A DNA stretch of 64,000 bases from Epilithonimonas sp. JDS (GCF_021261315.1 NZ_JAJSAX010000002.1:1-64000), one strand, 5' to 3'. Shown: positions 1 through 9,602, counted from the first letter of the stretch. Notes: generated by a model not told the origin, from the sequence alone. Program-made: numbers and translations.

Positions 1-28
1 TTCTGATACTTTTATTTTTTTCTGTCAT
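1..28 (-). CDS. Start of the gene downstream of hsdM (cut by left edge)
   Basis: An ATG on the minus strand at 28-26 opens a frame that runs off the window after nine codons (MTEKNKSIR). It lies 57 bases beyond the hsdM stop in the same direction. That is where a specificity subunit or an accessory gene of a type I restriction locus would be expected. Nothing in nine residues identifies it. The call rests on position and an open frame only. Confidence 0.35.
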
Positions 29-85
29 CTTGATAATTTATTGTTACTGCTATAAAAATTAAGGATATTTTAAAGTCAAAAAAAA

Positions 86-1654
86 TTAACTTACTAATCC
101 TAATTCTTTTAAATAAACTTCAATTTCAAGATCAAGTTGAGAGCGCTTTGCTTCAAGCTCCTTAATTTCCGCCATTACCGCTTGGATGTCGATTTCTTCT
201 TCCTCTTCAAAAGTATCTACATATCTAGGGATATTCAGGTTGTAATCATTATCAGCAATTTCCTGCAAAGTAGCAAGATAAGAGAATTTCTCTTCCGCTT
301 TTCTTTCCTGGTACATATCAACAATTTTATTGATATGTTTTGGAAGCAATACATTTTGATTTTTTTGTTTTTCAAATTCTTTGCTTGCATCCACAAACAG
401 AACATCCTCGTCCTGTTCTCTGCATTTCTTAAAGACTAGTATACAAGTCGGAATGCTTGTACCAAAGAAAATATTGGCAGGTAAACCGATTACAGCATCC
501 AGATAATTTTTCTCTTTAATCAGATATTTACGAATAACCAATTCCGCTGCACCACGGAACAAAACTCCGTGAGGCATTACCACTGCCATAATTCCGTTCT
601 CATCCAAATGATGAATCATATGCTGGATAAAAGCAAAATCAGCTTTTGAAGCCGGAGCTAATTTTCCATATTGTGAGAAACGCTCATCTAACAATAAAAG
701 TTCATTGCTACTCCAATTTGCAGAAAAGGGCGGATTGGCGACAATAGCATCAAAAGTTTTATCAAGGTGTTGGGGTTTCTCAAGCGTATCTTCCTGCTTG
801 ATATCGAAATTACTGTAATTGACTCCGTGAAGAATCATATTCATTCGCGCTAAGTTGTAAGTGGTTCGGTTCATTTCCTGACCGTAGAAATCACTTACTT
901 TTGCTTCGCGGGCAACACGAAGGAGCAAAGAACCACTTCCGCAAGTTGGGTCATATACGGATTTCAACTGGGATTTTCTGCTGGTAACGATTCTAGCCAA
1001 AATGGTAGAAACTTGTTGAGGTGTGTAGAATTCCCCTGCTTTCTTGCCTGCTCCACTTGCAAATTGTGAAATCAAATATTCATAAGCGTCACCCAAAACA
1101 TCGGCATTGGTATCAGAAAGATTGAAATCTATATCATCCAGATGATACAACACTTTGGAAATCAACGTATTTTTCTCATCTTCGGTTTTCCCTAATTTGG
1201 AAGAAGTTAAATCTAAATCTTCGAAAAGATTGTCGAAATCGTCTTCACTATCAGTACCTAAAGTAGATTGCTCTATATTAGTAAGAATCTTTGAAAGTTC
1301 TGCAAGGATAAAATTTGATTTTCCTTCCTCTTTTTGATGGCCCTTTTTAGCAATATTACTGAAAAGTTCTGATGGTTTTAAGAAATATCCTAAATCTTCA
1401 ACAACCTCTTCATAAATTGCCTGAACGATTTCTTTTCCTTCCTCTGTATTTTCATCAACATCATTGTAATCAATGTCTTCTCCAGAATCTAATAAAATTT
1501 TGTTGGCTGTAAAATGAATCTTCTCAGACAGATATTTATAGAAAATAAATCCTAAAATGTAATCCCGAAATTCGTCGGCATCCATTTTCCCTCTTAAAGT
1601 ATTGGCAATATTCCAAAGTTGCTGCTGCAACTGACGTCTTTGTTCTTCTGACAT
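86..1654 (-). CDS. hsdM: Type I restriction-modification DNA methylase subunit HsdM
   Basis: This is the N6-adenine methyltransferase subunit of a type I restriction-modification system. It pairs with HsdS to methylate the host target sequence and with HsdR for cleavage. At 522 residues it has the usual HsdM length. The N-terminal helical domain (about 1-140) starts with the family-typical run LWNIANTLRGKMDADEFRDY. The SAM-binding motif I DPTCGSG is at 235-241, GEFYTP at 207-212, and the catalytic NPPF at 307-310, so the methylase looks intact. The C-terminus is a charged coiled segment, as is common where HsdM contacts HsdS. Neither hsdS nor hsdR is inside the window; at least one should lie to the left. 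A TAnnTTTG promoter box is upstream. Confidence 0.95.
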   Translation of the reverse strand: MSEEQRRQLQQQLWNIANTLRGKMDADEFRDYILGFIFYKYLSEKIHFTANKILLDSGEDIDYNDVDENTEEGKEIVQAIYEEVVEDLGYFLKPSELFSNIAKKGHQKEEGKSNFILAELSKILTNIEQSTLGTDSEDDFDNLFEDLDLTSSKLGKTEDEKNTLISKVLYHLDDIDFNLSDTNADVLGDAYEYLISQFASGAGKKAGEFYTPQQVSTILARIVTSRKSQLKSVYDPTCGSGSLLLRVAREAKVSDFYGQEMNRTTYNLARMNMILHGVNYSNFDIKQEDTLEKPQHLDKTFDAIVANPPFSANWSSNELLLLDERFSQYGKLAPASKADFAFIQHMIHHLDENGIMAVVMPHGVLFRGAAELVIRKYLIKEKNYLDAVIGLPANIFFGTSIPTCILVFKKCREQDEDVLFVDASKEFEKQKNQNVLLPKHINKIVDMYQERKAEEKFSYLATLQEIADNDYNLNIPRYVDTFEEEEEIDIQAVMAEIKELEAKRSQLDLEIEVYLKELGLVS

Positions 1655-1696
1655 TTTAAATCCCTAATTAAAATTCTTGGTTATTTGATATTTTGC

Positions 1697-1704
1697 CAAA
1701 TATA
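1697..1704 (-). promoter_or_regulatory. Candidate -7 box for hsdM
   Basis: On the minus strand this reads TATATTTG, a full match to the Bacteroidota -7 consensus TAnnTTTG, 42 bases before the hsdM start. A clean -33 TTTG at the usual distance was not found, so it is a moderate call. Confidence 0.45.
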
Positions 1705-1800
1705 ACCAAAAAACCACCAACACCTTACGGAAATCCATAAAAACCCATTAGCCTAAATTAAAAATTTCAATCTCATTAAAATGAAAAAATTGTTTGAATT

Positions 1801-3543
1801 CTATCTGTCCATCTCACTACTAATCCCCTCCTTCGCCAACTCTCCCCGCAACACATTGATATAAGTTTTGACAGTTGTTTCAGATTCCGGCGTGAGGGTC
1901 ACTTTGGTGGAGAAAATGGTGTTACGGCTTGTTTTTCCGTTTTTCATTTTTATCTGCATTCTGCCACCGTAGCCGCCGCCTTTGATGGATCTTTCGACCC
2001 GGAAGATGATTTTGTCGATGTCAGTAATTTTGTACTTGGTGAACAGCAGGTTGTTGATAATGAGGTAACCGTCTTTGATGAGGTAAGGATCTACCCTTTT
2101 ATTTCGCATCAGAAACACAATGAGCAATACAAAGGCAATACCGCCAAAAATAATCCAGTAGGAATCGTACCAGTCATAGCCAAAAGGTGTGGTAGCGGTT
2201 GCTACATTTTTTGCATTTGCAGGCGACAATTTTCCGGAACGGCTGAGTTGCCGGATGTCGTCGGATCCTAATTCTTTTGAAGTAGTCAGATACCTGACAG
2301 TTGCCTGATCTTTGATTTCATAAACAGCGGACGACATCAACTGCGAACTGCCCAGATCATCAAAATAGAAATACCGGCTTCCCGCCTGCCAGACACTGCC
2401 ATAAGTAACCGCTTCATTGCTTATCTTTTTTAAATTCGAGGCCTGCACATTCTCTAACTCCAGCAAATGTGTTGAGCGGCTTTGAAGTCCTGTTTTCTTG
2501 CCCCAGTGTTCGGAAGCTTGCAGATAGTAGATCCTGTTACCACTCGAAAAGACATCGTGCGAAATCTCCTCAAAACGGTTATTCTGAAAAGGATTGTCGG
2601 CAGCCTTTTCTACTTTTTTCGATTCCGAATTGTAAAAATAGAGACCATCTTTGGCAGCAAACAACGCCTGATTGGCATGTTCCAGATGTTCACTGATCAA
2701 TCGGTAAGGTGCTTTGGCAAGATCGAAAGAATGACCGTCTGCATAGACCATTCCTTTTTCAGGGTCAATAAGATAAGCGTTTCGGGAAGGCAGATCTGAC
2801 TCGATACCGATCTCGTGGAGACTTGTATTGTAGGCCAACGGGAGCAGTTGGTTTTCATAATAAACTCTTTTGCCGTCGGTGCGGTAGAATTCGCTTTCCC
2901 GCTTGTCACCATCCCAATAACGGATCTGGATGGGCCGGATTGTTTTAGGATCGGCTTGCGGTAATTCAAGTCCTTTGTAAAAAGCTTTATGAGCATTAGC
3001 CGCGGTTGCGAAGGCGGGTCTGGATTCATAAATCTGATGCTTTGGCAACTCAACAAACGGATACCAATAGTTCTGCGGCTTGTCTGCAATCCCCAAACTC
3101 TGACCGGCTAACTGAAGAATGAAACCCACCGCACTGAGGGATTCGTTTTTCTCAGAATTTCGGGCGCAGTAATATGAAGTTTCGCCGTCGGTGTAATAAT
3201 TATTCCCCACGACTTTAAGTTTGTTGGGATTCAGCCCTTTCAGAATGATATTTCCGGCATAGACGTGCTGTTTGTCATATCCAATGTGGGCATCTGTAAA
3301 ATTGTCGGGAATCACTTTAAAGGTTGACGGATCTGCTCCCTTGACTTCATAGTAGCCATTACTGGGAACCATCGCATAAACCTTGCCTTCGTAAATGGAG
3401 AAAATACCATTGAGTTCTATTTTCTCTGTACTGTAACCAATGGAATCTTCCTTAGCAGAAAGGCTGATTGAAATCACCGCAAAGGAGATTCCAAACATCA
3501 GAATAAAAAAACCATAGATGAAAAACCGGTATTTGTACATCAT
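1801..3543 (-). CDS. DKNYY-repeat-like membrane protein with C-terminal PH-like domain
   Basis: The function is unknown. There is an N-terminal membrane segment (about 7-28). A long region (about 40-450) follows, rich in repeats that alternate Y/V-Y-Y with 'DP.TF/L' units, for example GADPSTFKVIPDNFTDAH and GLNPNKLKVVGNNYYTDG. This is the pattern of the DKNYY family, whose repeats are thought to form an extracytoplasmic beta structure. A second membrane segment lies at about 460-480. The last about 97 residues (from V484) look like a small beta-rich bacterial PH-type domain, which would be cytoplasmic. The topology therefore suggests a large periplasmic sensor or adaptor with a cytosolic tail. 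The repeat assignment is by eye. It stands alone, with gaps on both sides. Confidence 0.65.
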   Translation of the reverse strand: MMYKYRFFIYGFFILMFGISFAVISISLSAKEDSIGYSTEKIELNGIFSIYEGKVYAMVPSNGYYEVKGADPSTFKVIPDNFTDAHIGYDKQHVYAGNIILKGLNPNKLKVVGNNYYTDGETSYYCARNSEKNESLSAVGFILQLAGQSLGIADKPQNYWYPFVELPKHQIYESRPAFATAANAHKAFYKGLELPQADPKTIRPIQIRYWDGDKRESEFYRTDGKRVYYENQLLPLAYNTSLHEIGIESDLPSRNAYLIDPEKGMVYADGHSFDLAKAPYRLISEHLEHANQALFAAKDGLYFYNSESKKVEKAADNPFQNNRFEEISHDVFSSGNRIYYLQASEHWGKKTGLQSRSTHLLELENVQASNLKKISNEAVTYGSVWQAGSRYFYFDDLGSSQLMSSAVYEIKDQATVRYLTTSKELGSDDIRQLSRSGKLSPANAKNVATATTPFGYDWYDSYWIIFGGIAFVLLIVFLMRNKRVDPYLIKDGYLIINNLLFTKYKITDIDKIIFRVERSIKGGGYGGRMQIKMKNGKTSRNTIFSTKVTLTPESETTVKTYINVLRGELAKEGISSEMDR

Positions 3544-3652
3544 AAGCTGACTGATTATTTATTAATCCACTTCAAGGTAGAAGTAAATATCAAGCCAAAT
3601 TTCGGCTTCGAAAGTCTCAAACAGCGTTATTCGTAATACGATTAGCGAATGC

Positions 3653-5203
3653 TTATACTTTCTTAGATGGTGATGCAGGCTGAGCGGCGCTGATATCGTC
3701 TTCGTGAAGGGTGATTTCTAAAAAGCCTGAGGCCTGGCCGATCATTCTGCGGGAGTCTCTGCTGAGGTTTTTGATTTTGACGGTTTTGTTTTGAGACTGG
3801 TATTTGTCGGTTATTTTTTTAAGCGCATCCAAAGCTGACATATCTGCGATCCGGGATTCCTTAAAATCGATAATGATGGTTTCGGGATCATCCGCAACAT
3901 CGAACTTCTCCAGAAAAGCCGTTGTGCTTCCAAAGAATAATGGTCCATAGATCTCATATAATTTGCTGCCGTCGGCATTGATGCTCTTTCTTGCGCGGAT
4001 TCTCTTGGCATTGTCCCATGCAAATACCAAAGCCGAAATCACTACACCAACCAGAACTGCCAAAGCCAGATTGTGAAGAATTACGGTAATCAAAGCTACC
4101 AGCATTCCGACAAAAATATCGGATCTCGGCATCTTGGTAATGATCCGAAAAGATGCCCACTCAAATGTACTGATCGCCACCATCATCATCACGCCTACCA
4201 GAGCAGCCATCGGGATCTGCTCGATCACCGGACCGCCAATCAGAATGATGAACAGAATAGTCATTGCGCCAATCATTGCAGAAAGTCTCGATCTTGCGCC
4301 GGCACCGATATTAACAAAAGTCTGTGCTACCATTGCACAACCGCCCATTCCACCGAAAAAAGCATTGGTAATGTTGGCCGCCCCCTGAGCAACCGCTTCT
4401 TTGTTGGAGTTGCCTTTGGTATTGGTGATTTCGTCTACCATATTCAGGGTCAGGAGTGATTCTATCAAACCAACGCCGGCCATAATCATCGCATAAGGAA
4501 AAATCACTTTTAAAGTCTCCAGATTAAAAGGAACGGAAGGGATATGAAAGCTTGGTAAAGAGCCGCTGACACTGGCTATATTAATGACTTTTTTTGTGTC
4601 AATATTAAAGCCATAAACCAGAGCAAAAACAATTATAATGGCAATCAAAGATGCCGGAACTGCTTTGGTAATTTTTGGAACAATTAAAACAATGGCAACC
4701 GTCAAAGCCGTTAGTCCAAGCATCACATATAAGGCTGAGCCGGTGAGCCAGGAGCTGACGCCATTTTCAACCGTTTTGAACTGAACCACCTGCGCCATGA
4801 AGATAATAATCGCCAGGCCATTCAGGAAGCCGTACATCACAGGCTGAGGAATCAGTCGCACAAATTTCCCCAGCTTAAAAGCACCCACCAGAATCTGAAA
4901 CAATCCGGCTAACGCCACAGCAGCGAACAAATACTGAACGCCGTGTGAAGCCGCCAAAGCCATCAGCACAACCACTGTAGCACCTGCCCCACCGGAAACC
5001 ATTCCGGGACGACCGCCTAAAATGGCTGTGACAATTCCCATCAGAAATGCGGCATAAAGTCCGGTCAACGGTGATAGTCCTGCGAGAATTGCAAATGAAA
5101 GCGACTCGGGAATCATCGTCATTGCGACGGTTAAACCTGCCAGAATTTCGGTTTTAATGTTGATCTGTCTGAGGTCTGAGAAATTGAAGGCGTCTGCAAG
5201 CAT
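3653..5203 (-). CDS. SulP-family anion permease with STAS domain
   Basis: This is an inner-membrane SLC26/SulP transporter. Family members move sulfate, bicarbonate or other anions, usually with protons or sodium; the substrate here cannot be told. The hydrophobic N-terminal part contains the SulP signature around 'GLTVAMTMIPESLSFAILAG' and 'GLYAAFLMGIVTAILGGRPG'. About 11-13 membrane segments are followed by a C-terminal STAS domain, with the typical strand-helix 'TIIIDFKESRIADMSALDAL'. The start is taken at the ATG at 5203 (516 residues). An upstream in-frame extension of 13 residues, rich in Tyr and Phe, is not typical of the family. No partner gene, such as a carbonic anhydrase, lies next to it. 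Confidence 0.9.
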   Translation of the reverse strand: MLADAFNFSDLRQINIKTEILAGLTVAMTMIPESLSFAILAGLSPLTGLYAAFLMGIVTAILGGRPGMVSGGAGATVVVLMALAASHGVQYLFAAVALAGLFQILVGAFKLGKFVRLIPQPVMYGFLNGLAIIIFMAQVVQFKTVENGVSSWLTGSALYVMLGLTALTVAIVLIVPKITKAVPASLIAIIIVFALVYGFNIDTKKVINIASVSGSLPSFHIPSVPFNLETLKVIFPYAMIMAGVGLIESLLTLNMVDEITNTKGNSNKEAVAQGAANITNAFFGGMGGCAMVAQTFVNIGAGARSRLSAMIGAMTILFIILIGGPVIEQIPMAALVGVMMMVAISTFEWASFRIITKMPRSDIFVGMLVALITVILHNLALAVLVGVVISALVFAWDNAKRIRARKSINADGSKLYEIYGPLFFGSTTAFLEKFDVADDPETIIIDFKESRIADMSALDALKKITDKYQSQNKTVKIKNLSRDSRRMIGQASGFLEITLHEDDISAAQPASPSKKV

Positions 5204-5346
5204 TGGGATAATGAAATAATAGCGGCAAAAGTACGAAAACAAAATTCACCCGCCGTTGCTGGCTGCGAGTGTCTAAGTCTCCAATTTCTATGCTGAAACA
5301 GTCATGAATAGGTCACCAGTTTCCTGTATCGTTCTCAAAACCGCAA

Positions 5347-5925
5347 TTATGATAAAATACCTTCGATTTTGAGATACTGGAGCAGCATTATAGTTTTGGC
5401 ATCTTTGATTTCGCCTGACTTGATCATTTCTAAGGCTTGTGAGAACTGGTATTCCAGGACTTCGATGTTTTCAGCTTCTTCTTCCAGTCCGCCGCCGTCG
5501 CTGACTTTCATTGCTTTGGAATATTCAGCGATGAAGAAATAGAGAATTTCTGTGACAGATCCCGGTGACATATACGCTTCATAGACTTTCTTCACTTCCC
5601 TGATTTTGTAGCCTGTTTCCTCCTCCGTTTCTCTTCTGATGCAGTCTTCGGGATTGTCCTGATCCAGCAATCCGGCGCACGCTTCTATCATCATCCCATC
5701 CGCATTACCATTGACGTAAGTCGGAATCCTGAATTGTCTGGTAAGGATGACGGTTTGGGATTCTTTGTTGTACAGCAGAATGGTTGCACCGTTTCCCCGA
5801 TCATAAGCTTCCCTGCTTTGGGTCTGCAATGTGCCGTCTTTCTGAAGGTACTCATAAGTGATCTTTCTAAGGACATACCAATTGTCGGACAGGATTTCTG
5901 TCTTTGTGATGTTGAAGTTTTTCAT
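5347..5925 (-). CDS. nudK: GDP-mannose pyrophosphatase NudK (Nudix hydrolase)
   Basis: This Nudix hydrolase is predicted to split GDP-mannose into GMP and mannose-1-phosphate in the cytosol. The 192-residue protein follows the NudK pattern closely over its whole length: [11 protein letters not shown], the Nudix box with core [28 protein letters not shown], and the tail [18 protein letters not shown]. In the Nudix box the conserved Glu five residues after the first Gly is Asn here (GLLDQDN), while the catalytic REx2EE part is kept. It is a single gene; the upstream gap carries no clear promoter match. Confidence 0.9.
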   Translation of the reverse strand: MKNFNITKTEILSDNWYVLRKITYEYLQKDGTLQTQSREAYDRGNGATILLYNKESQTVILTRQFRIPTYVNGNADGMMIEACAGLLDQDNPEDCIRRETEEETGYKIREVKKVYEAYMSPGSVTEILYFFIAEYSKAMKVSDGGGLEEEAENIEVLEYQFSQALEMIKSGEIKDAKTIMLLQYLKIEGILS

Positions 5926-6108
5926 AGTTTATGGTTAAAGCAGCTGATTATAATGTGTAATCATCTTGCCTGCAAAGTAATAACGGGAATCTTAATGTTA
6001 TCATATAGCAGATTCGGATAATTACTAATATTTATATAAATCAGCACAAAAGGCTTACTTATCCTCAAAATATTCATTATCTTTAGTGAAACCAAAACAC
6101 AATAACTA

Positions 6109-6594
6109 ATGAAATACTTCTTCCTGATTTTGACTGCAATCGTTTTCAGTGATACTTTAAAGGCTCAGAAAACAGCCACAGCAGATCTCTGGTCGGGCGA
6201 ATACGCCGTCTATCCCACTGGTGATCTTAGCAAAAGTGCAGGAAATCTGACTATCGTAAAACTACCGGATCTCAAAGCCGATGATCTTCCCGTTAAGCTG
6301 CAGACAGATCTTGAACGCTGGACAATCATCTCTGAGCAGGAAGCTAAAAAAGATTCTACAATGGTGCGAAGATTCCTTTTCACCCCAGAAAATGATGAGT
6401 ACAAGGAGTTTGGATGGACAGGCCTTCATAAAGCCGGCAAAATGAACTGCATTGACGGCGGTCATTTCTTCATCTGCCAAACGGAAGCGAATACGACTGT
6501 AGATTTGAGAGGTGACAAGGCTTTTCTGACAAAAACCGGCGTGTTTGGCATCTGGCTTCATCACGGTCTTGTAACGCTTAAAAAAGTAAAATAA
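6109..6594 (+). CDS. Small exported protein of unknown function
   Basis: The 161-residue protein begins with a signal peptide (MKYFFLILTAIVFSDTLKA, then QKTA), so it is probably periplasmic or surface-exposed. The mature part contains WSGEYAVYPTG and a later pair of cysteines (CIDGGHFFICQ) that could form a disulfide. No family was recognised. It is the first of four same-strand small genes ending at 8388, each with a signal peptide or N-terminal membrane segment, though the gaps of 24-82 bases do not prove one operon. Confidence 0.75.
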   Translation: MKYFFLILTAIVFSDTLKAQKTATADLWSGEYAVYPTGDLSKSAGNLTIVKLPDLKADDLPVKLQTDLERWTIISEQEAKKDSTMVRRFLFTPENDEYKEFGWTGLHKAGKMNCIDGGHFFICQTEANTTVDLRGDKAFLTKTGVFGIWLHHGLVTLKKVK

Positions 6595-6653
6595 TTACAG
6601 ATCAGAACATTATTCAAAATCTTGGCTCTCCTGAAAAATCAACTATTATCAAA

Positions 6654-6968
6654 ATGATTTTGCATCAGAAACTTAAAATTCTAAAATTCATCAATGTCTT
6701 ATTAATGATTGTGGTGATTCCGCTGCTTTTAATTTATGTTCTGCTGATCATTCCGGAATATTCAGCCTGTAGTGATACAATGTTTGAAGGCGAAAAAGGC
6801 ATTGACTTCTGGGGCGATGAGATCGACTGCAATGCAGAAAGCCAGGCGTTTTCGGAAGCTTTGTTTCAGATGTTTTCTGTCATCATTATCATCATTGTTT
6901 CCTTTTTAATTTTGATTAACCTCTTTTATTTCAGTCTCAAAAAAGGACTTCTGCAATCCGGCAGCTGA
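6654..6968 (+). CDS. Small two-helix membrane protein of unknown function
   Basis: The protein has 104 residues with two strong membrane segments (about 14-31 and 75-95). They flank a short polar loop with two cysteines and acidic residues (EYSACSDTMFEGEKG, DEIDCNAE). The loop is probably periplasmic and may be disulfide-bonded. No family was recognised. It starts 59 bases after the preceding exported protein, so co-transcription is plausible. Confidence 0.65.
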   Translation: MILHQKLKILKFINVLLMIVVIPLLLIYVLLIIPEYSACSDTMFEGEKGIDFWGDEIDCNAESQAFSEALFQMFSVIIIIIVSFLILINLFYFSLKKGLLQSGS

Positions 6969-7050
6969 TTGAAAATTAAAGATAATGCTTTATCAGCGCC
7001 GGTTTGGCTTGAATTGTGTTGCGCTTATTTTATGACTAATAACACAACTT

Positions 7051-7779
7051 ATGAAAAAAGCGATCACCTTACTCCTGCTGACCTTCTTTTTCTACCACGC
7101 TAATGCTCAGGAAAATAGCAGACTTCTAGATAATGTTCTTTCACAGCTGAAACTGAACAAAAAAGACATCCACGAACCGCTGTACCGAGAAAAGGTTCTG
7201 CCCAATAAACCTTCCAACACGCTGATGGTGATCCCGAAATACAGAGTGAACGAAACTGATGAGTACGGAAATCTCTATCTGGAACTGGATGCCTATATCA
7301 TCATTGCAGACAATACTTCGGGGAAAATTCTGTACAAATACATTGAACCGAATGCGTGGACTTCCGATGCGATGGCTCTTTGGGATATCACGATTGACAC
7401 AGGGCTTTACCAGCTTAATGAAAACACAAGAGCTTTTGGAATCCGCGCAAGCTACAGAAACGGCAGCCAGCCAAATCCATCCCACAATACAGATCTTTCT
7501 CTTTATATAGTCCAGAATAATACCTTAGAACAGATTCTCAACAATTACAAAATAGATTCGGCTGGCGGTGAATGGGACACTAAATGTGCAGGCGAGTTTG
7601 AAGACAGTACAGGCCACATCGATATTGACAAAAATAAGACAAACGGCTTCAAAAATCTGATTGTTAAAAGTAAAACGACATACACCAAAAGCATTTCGAT
7701 AAAAGATGACTGTGTTGAAAAAGTAACCCATAAAAACAGCACCAAAATTCTGAAATATAACGGCAAGACCTATCAATAA
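7051..7779 (+). CDS. Exported protein, PA3715-like family
   Basis: The 242-residue protein has a clear signal peptide ending at about residue 19 (…FFFYHANAQ). The mature region includes the runs LDAYIIIADNTSGKILYKY, EPNAWTSDAMALWDITIDTG, GGEWDTKCAGEFED and a C-terminal LKYNGKTY. These resemble the poorly characterised PA3715-type exported proteins known from other Gram-negative bacteria; this family link is from memory and not verified. Two cysteines (in DTKCAG and DDCVEK) may pair. The next gene starts 24 bases downstream and is probably co-transcribed. Confidence 0.75.
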   Translation: MKKAITLLLLTFFFYHANAQENSRLLDNVLSQLKLNKKDIHEPLYREKVLPNKPSNTLMVIPKYRVNETDEYGNLYLELDAYIIIADNTSGKILYKYIEPNAWTSDAMALWDITIDTGLYQLNENTRAFGIRASYRNGSQPNPSHNTDLSLYIVQNNTLEQILNNYKIDSAGGEWDTKCAGEFEDSTGHIDIDKNKTNGFKNLIVKSKTTYTKSISIKDDCVEKVTHKNSTKILKYNGKTYQ

Positions 7780-7803
7780 TAACCACCAAAAAACTGATGA
7801 AAA

Positions 7804-8388
7804 ATGAAAACCAGAATATTTCTACTCCTTACCCTATTTATTTTAATGATCGGCGCGTTGTCATTTACTGTCCTATTATCGAGGTCAGAGGTTGTCAAAA
7901 AAGGATATAAAAGCTCAAAATTATTTTCGAAATCCGCTACTGATAAAGACACCGATAAAAATTCAAACTCCGAAATCAGACTGAACAAGCGGGATTCTGC
8001 AGCACATAAATTGCAAGGAACCAACAATTCATCTGAAAGTCAAAGTGAGATACAAAACAAAAAAACGATTGTCTGCAAAGACCAAGGCGGTGATATGGAA
8101 ACTGGTTATGTGACGGAATGTCTATATAAAAATTATAATCTGGCCGAAGCTTATGACGCGTTCCGAAAAAGCAACAACAGCAATGATGACGGTAAATATC
8201 TGGAAAAGCAGATGCCCAAAGCCAAACACATTGCAAGCTTTGAAGAATGTCCGATTTCCGTAACTTACACTTATCCCAAACAAAATATGCTGGAATTAGA
8301 GCTTCTGTTTCCCGGCGGTGTTACCATTATTAAATTCAATGATGAAAAAGACAAGGTGATCGTGACTGTCAATCATTCCCCAGATTAA
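7804..8388 (+). CDS. Membrane-anchored or exported hypothetical protein
   Basis: The protein has 194 residues. A hydrophobic N-terminus (about 5-26) may act as a signal anchor. It is followed by a low-complexity Lys/Ser/Asp/Asn linker (about 35-90) and a compact C-terminal part with CKDQGGDMETGYVTECLYK and later FEECPISVTYTYPK. Three cysteines fall in the C-terminal part. No family was recognised. The short distance to the preceding exported protein suggests one transcript. Confidence 0.65.
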   Translation: MKTRIFLLLTLFILMIGALSFTVLLSRSEVVKKGYKSSKLFSKSATDKDTDKNSNSEIRLNKRDSAAHKLQGTNNSSESQSEIQNKKTIVCKDQGGDMETGYVTECLYKNYNLAEAYDAFRKSNNSNDDGKYLEKQMPKAKHIASFEECPISVTYTYPKQNMLELELLFPGGVTIIKFNDEKDKVIVTVNHSPD

Positions 8389-8546
8389 TTGGAAAGTATT
8401 AAGAGCGACCTCTGATTGAAATTTTAAAATTTTTCAAGTGAGGATCAATTCTGCCTAACGATTCTGATCTGTTCAGAAACTAAAAATTAATTATCATTTT
8501 AATATTAATAATGCTTAATTTGTACATTATTTACTTAATATCAAAA

Positions 8547-9566
8547 ATGAAAACAGGAATTATCACATTCTTTTCTATACTTGTTGCAGGCAGTTCTGTC
8601 GCGCAGACAAAAGATACACTGGCTGACAAATTATTGGTATATCAATTACCAATCGGAGCCTGGGGAAAACAACTCAATGACGGCAAAGCTGTTAATTACA
8701 ATTTGCCTCTCGATAAAGCATTACTGGAAAAAATAAAATCCACTGGTGACGATCACGCCACCATCGACAATAGTGCAACGACGAGGGAAATCAATATCCT
8801 CCTTAAAGCTTACAAATCAACTAAAAATCCAGCCTATCTTTCTGCTGCGGAAAAAGGTATTAAATACTTGCTTTTGATGCAGTATGAAAATGGCGGATTT
8901 CCGCAATACTATCCCAACAAGCAGATTTACCGCAAACAGATTACCTACAATGACAATGCAATGATCAACGCATTGACTATACTTTATAATGCTTCTGAAG
9001 GTAAAAATGATTTTGACGCCGTAAGTTCTGAATTAAAATTAAAATCAAAAACAGCACTCAAAAAAGGAATCGACTGTATTCTGAAAAATCAGGTTTTACA
9101 GAATGGCATTCCGACAATCTGGGCAGATCAATATGATGAGATTACACTTCAACCTGCAAAGGCCAGAGCTTTTGAGCCAGTTTCATTAGCAACTGGAGAA
9201 TCTGTTGGAATTGTCAGATTTTTAATGATGCAACCTGTAACGCCAGAAATCGAAAAATCAATTAAAAGTGCTGTAAAATGGTTTAAGCAGTACAAAATTG
9301 AAGGTTACAGCTATAAGGTTAAGGAAGTGAATGGCAAAAAGATCAGGGTTTTGGAAGAAGAAAAAGGTTCTGTTGTCTGGGCAAGATTTTATGACATCAA
9401 AATTAACAAACCAATTTTCGGAGACCGCGATGGCAGCATCAAAAATAATTATGAAGAAATATCCGAAGAACGACGCAACGGATACAGCTGGTACATTGAT
9501 TTTGCCAGTAAACTGACCGATAAAGAATTCCCTAAATGGCTGACTTCAAACCATCTTTCTGAGTAG
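8547..9566 (+). CDS. Pectate lyase, polysaccharide lyase family 10
   Basis: This enzyme is predicted to cleave polygalacturonate by beta-elimination outside the cytoplasm. A signal peptide (MKTGIITFFSILVAGSSVAQ) is followed by the PL10 hallmark segments: GAWGKQ near the N-terminus, ATIDNSATTREINILLKAY, KYLLLMQYENGGFPQYYP, ITYNDNAMINALTILYNA, and in the C-terminal half WARFYDI, FGDRDG and GYSWY. The start at 8547 (339 residues) puts the signal peptide at the N-terminus; an earlier in-frame ATG at 8511 would add 12 residues in front of it. No transporter or other pectin-degrading gene is adjacent. Confidence 0.88.
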   Translation: MKTGIITFFSILVAGSSVAQTKDTLADKLLVYQLPIGAWGKQLNDGKAVNYNLPLDKALLEKIKSTGDDHATIDNSATTREINILLKAYKSTKNPAYLSAAEKGIKYLLLMQYENGGFPQYYPNKQIYRKQITYNDNAMINALTILYNASEGKNDFDAVSSELKLKSKTALKKGIDCILKNQVLQNGIPTIWADQYDEITLQPAKARAFEPVSLATGESVGIVRFLMMQPVTPEIEKSIKSAVKWFKQYKIEGYSYKVKEVNGKKIRVLEEEKGSVVWARFYDIKINKPIFGDRDGSIKNNYEEISEERRNGYSWYIDFASKLTDKEFPKWLTSNHLSE

Positions 9567-9602
9567 ATGATGTTATAACTTAATGTTAAAAAAAGAAATT
9601 TG

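Noticed and set aside
2697-3089. 130-codon minus-strand frame inside the DKNYY-type gene
   Set aside because: Out of frame with a strongly supported gene; no promoter, and composition is not protein-like.
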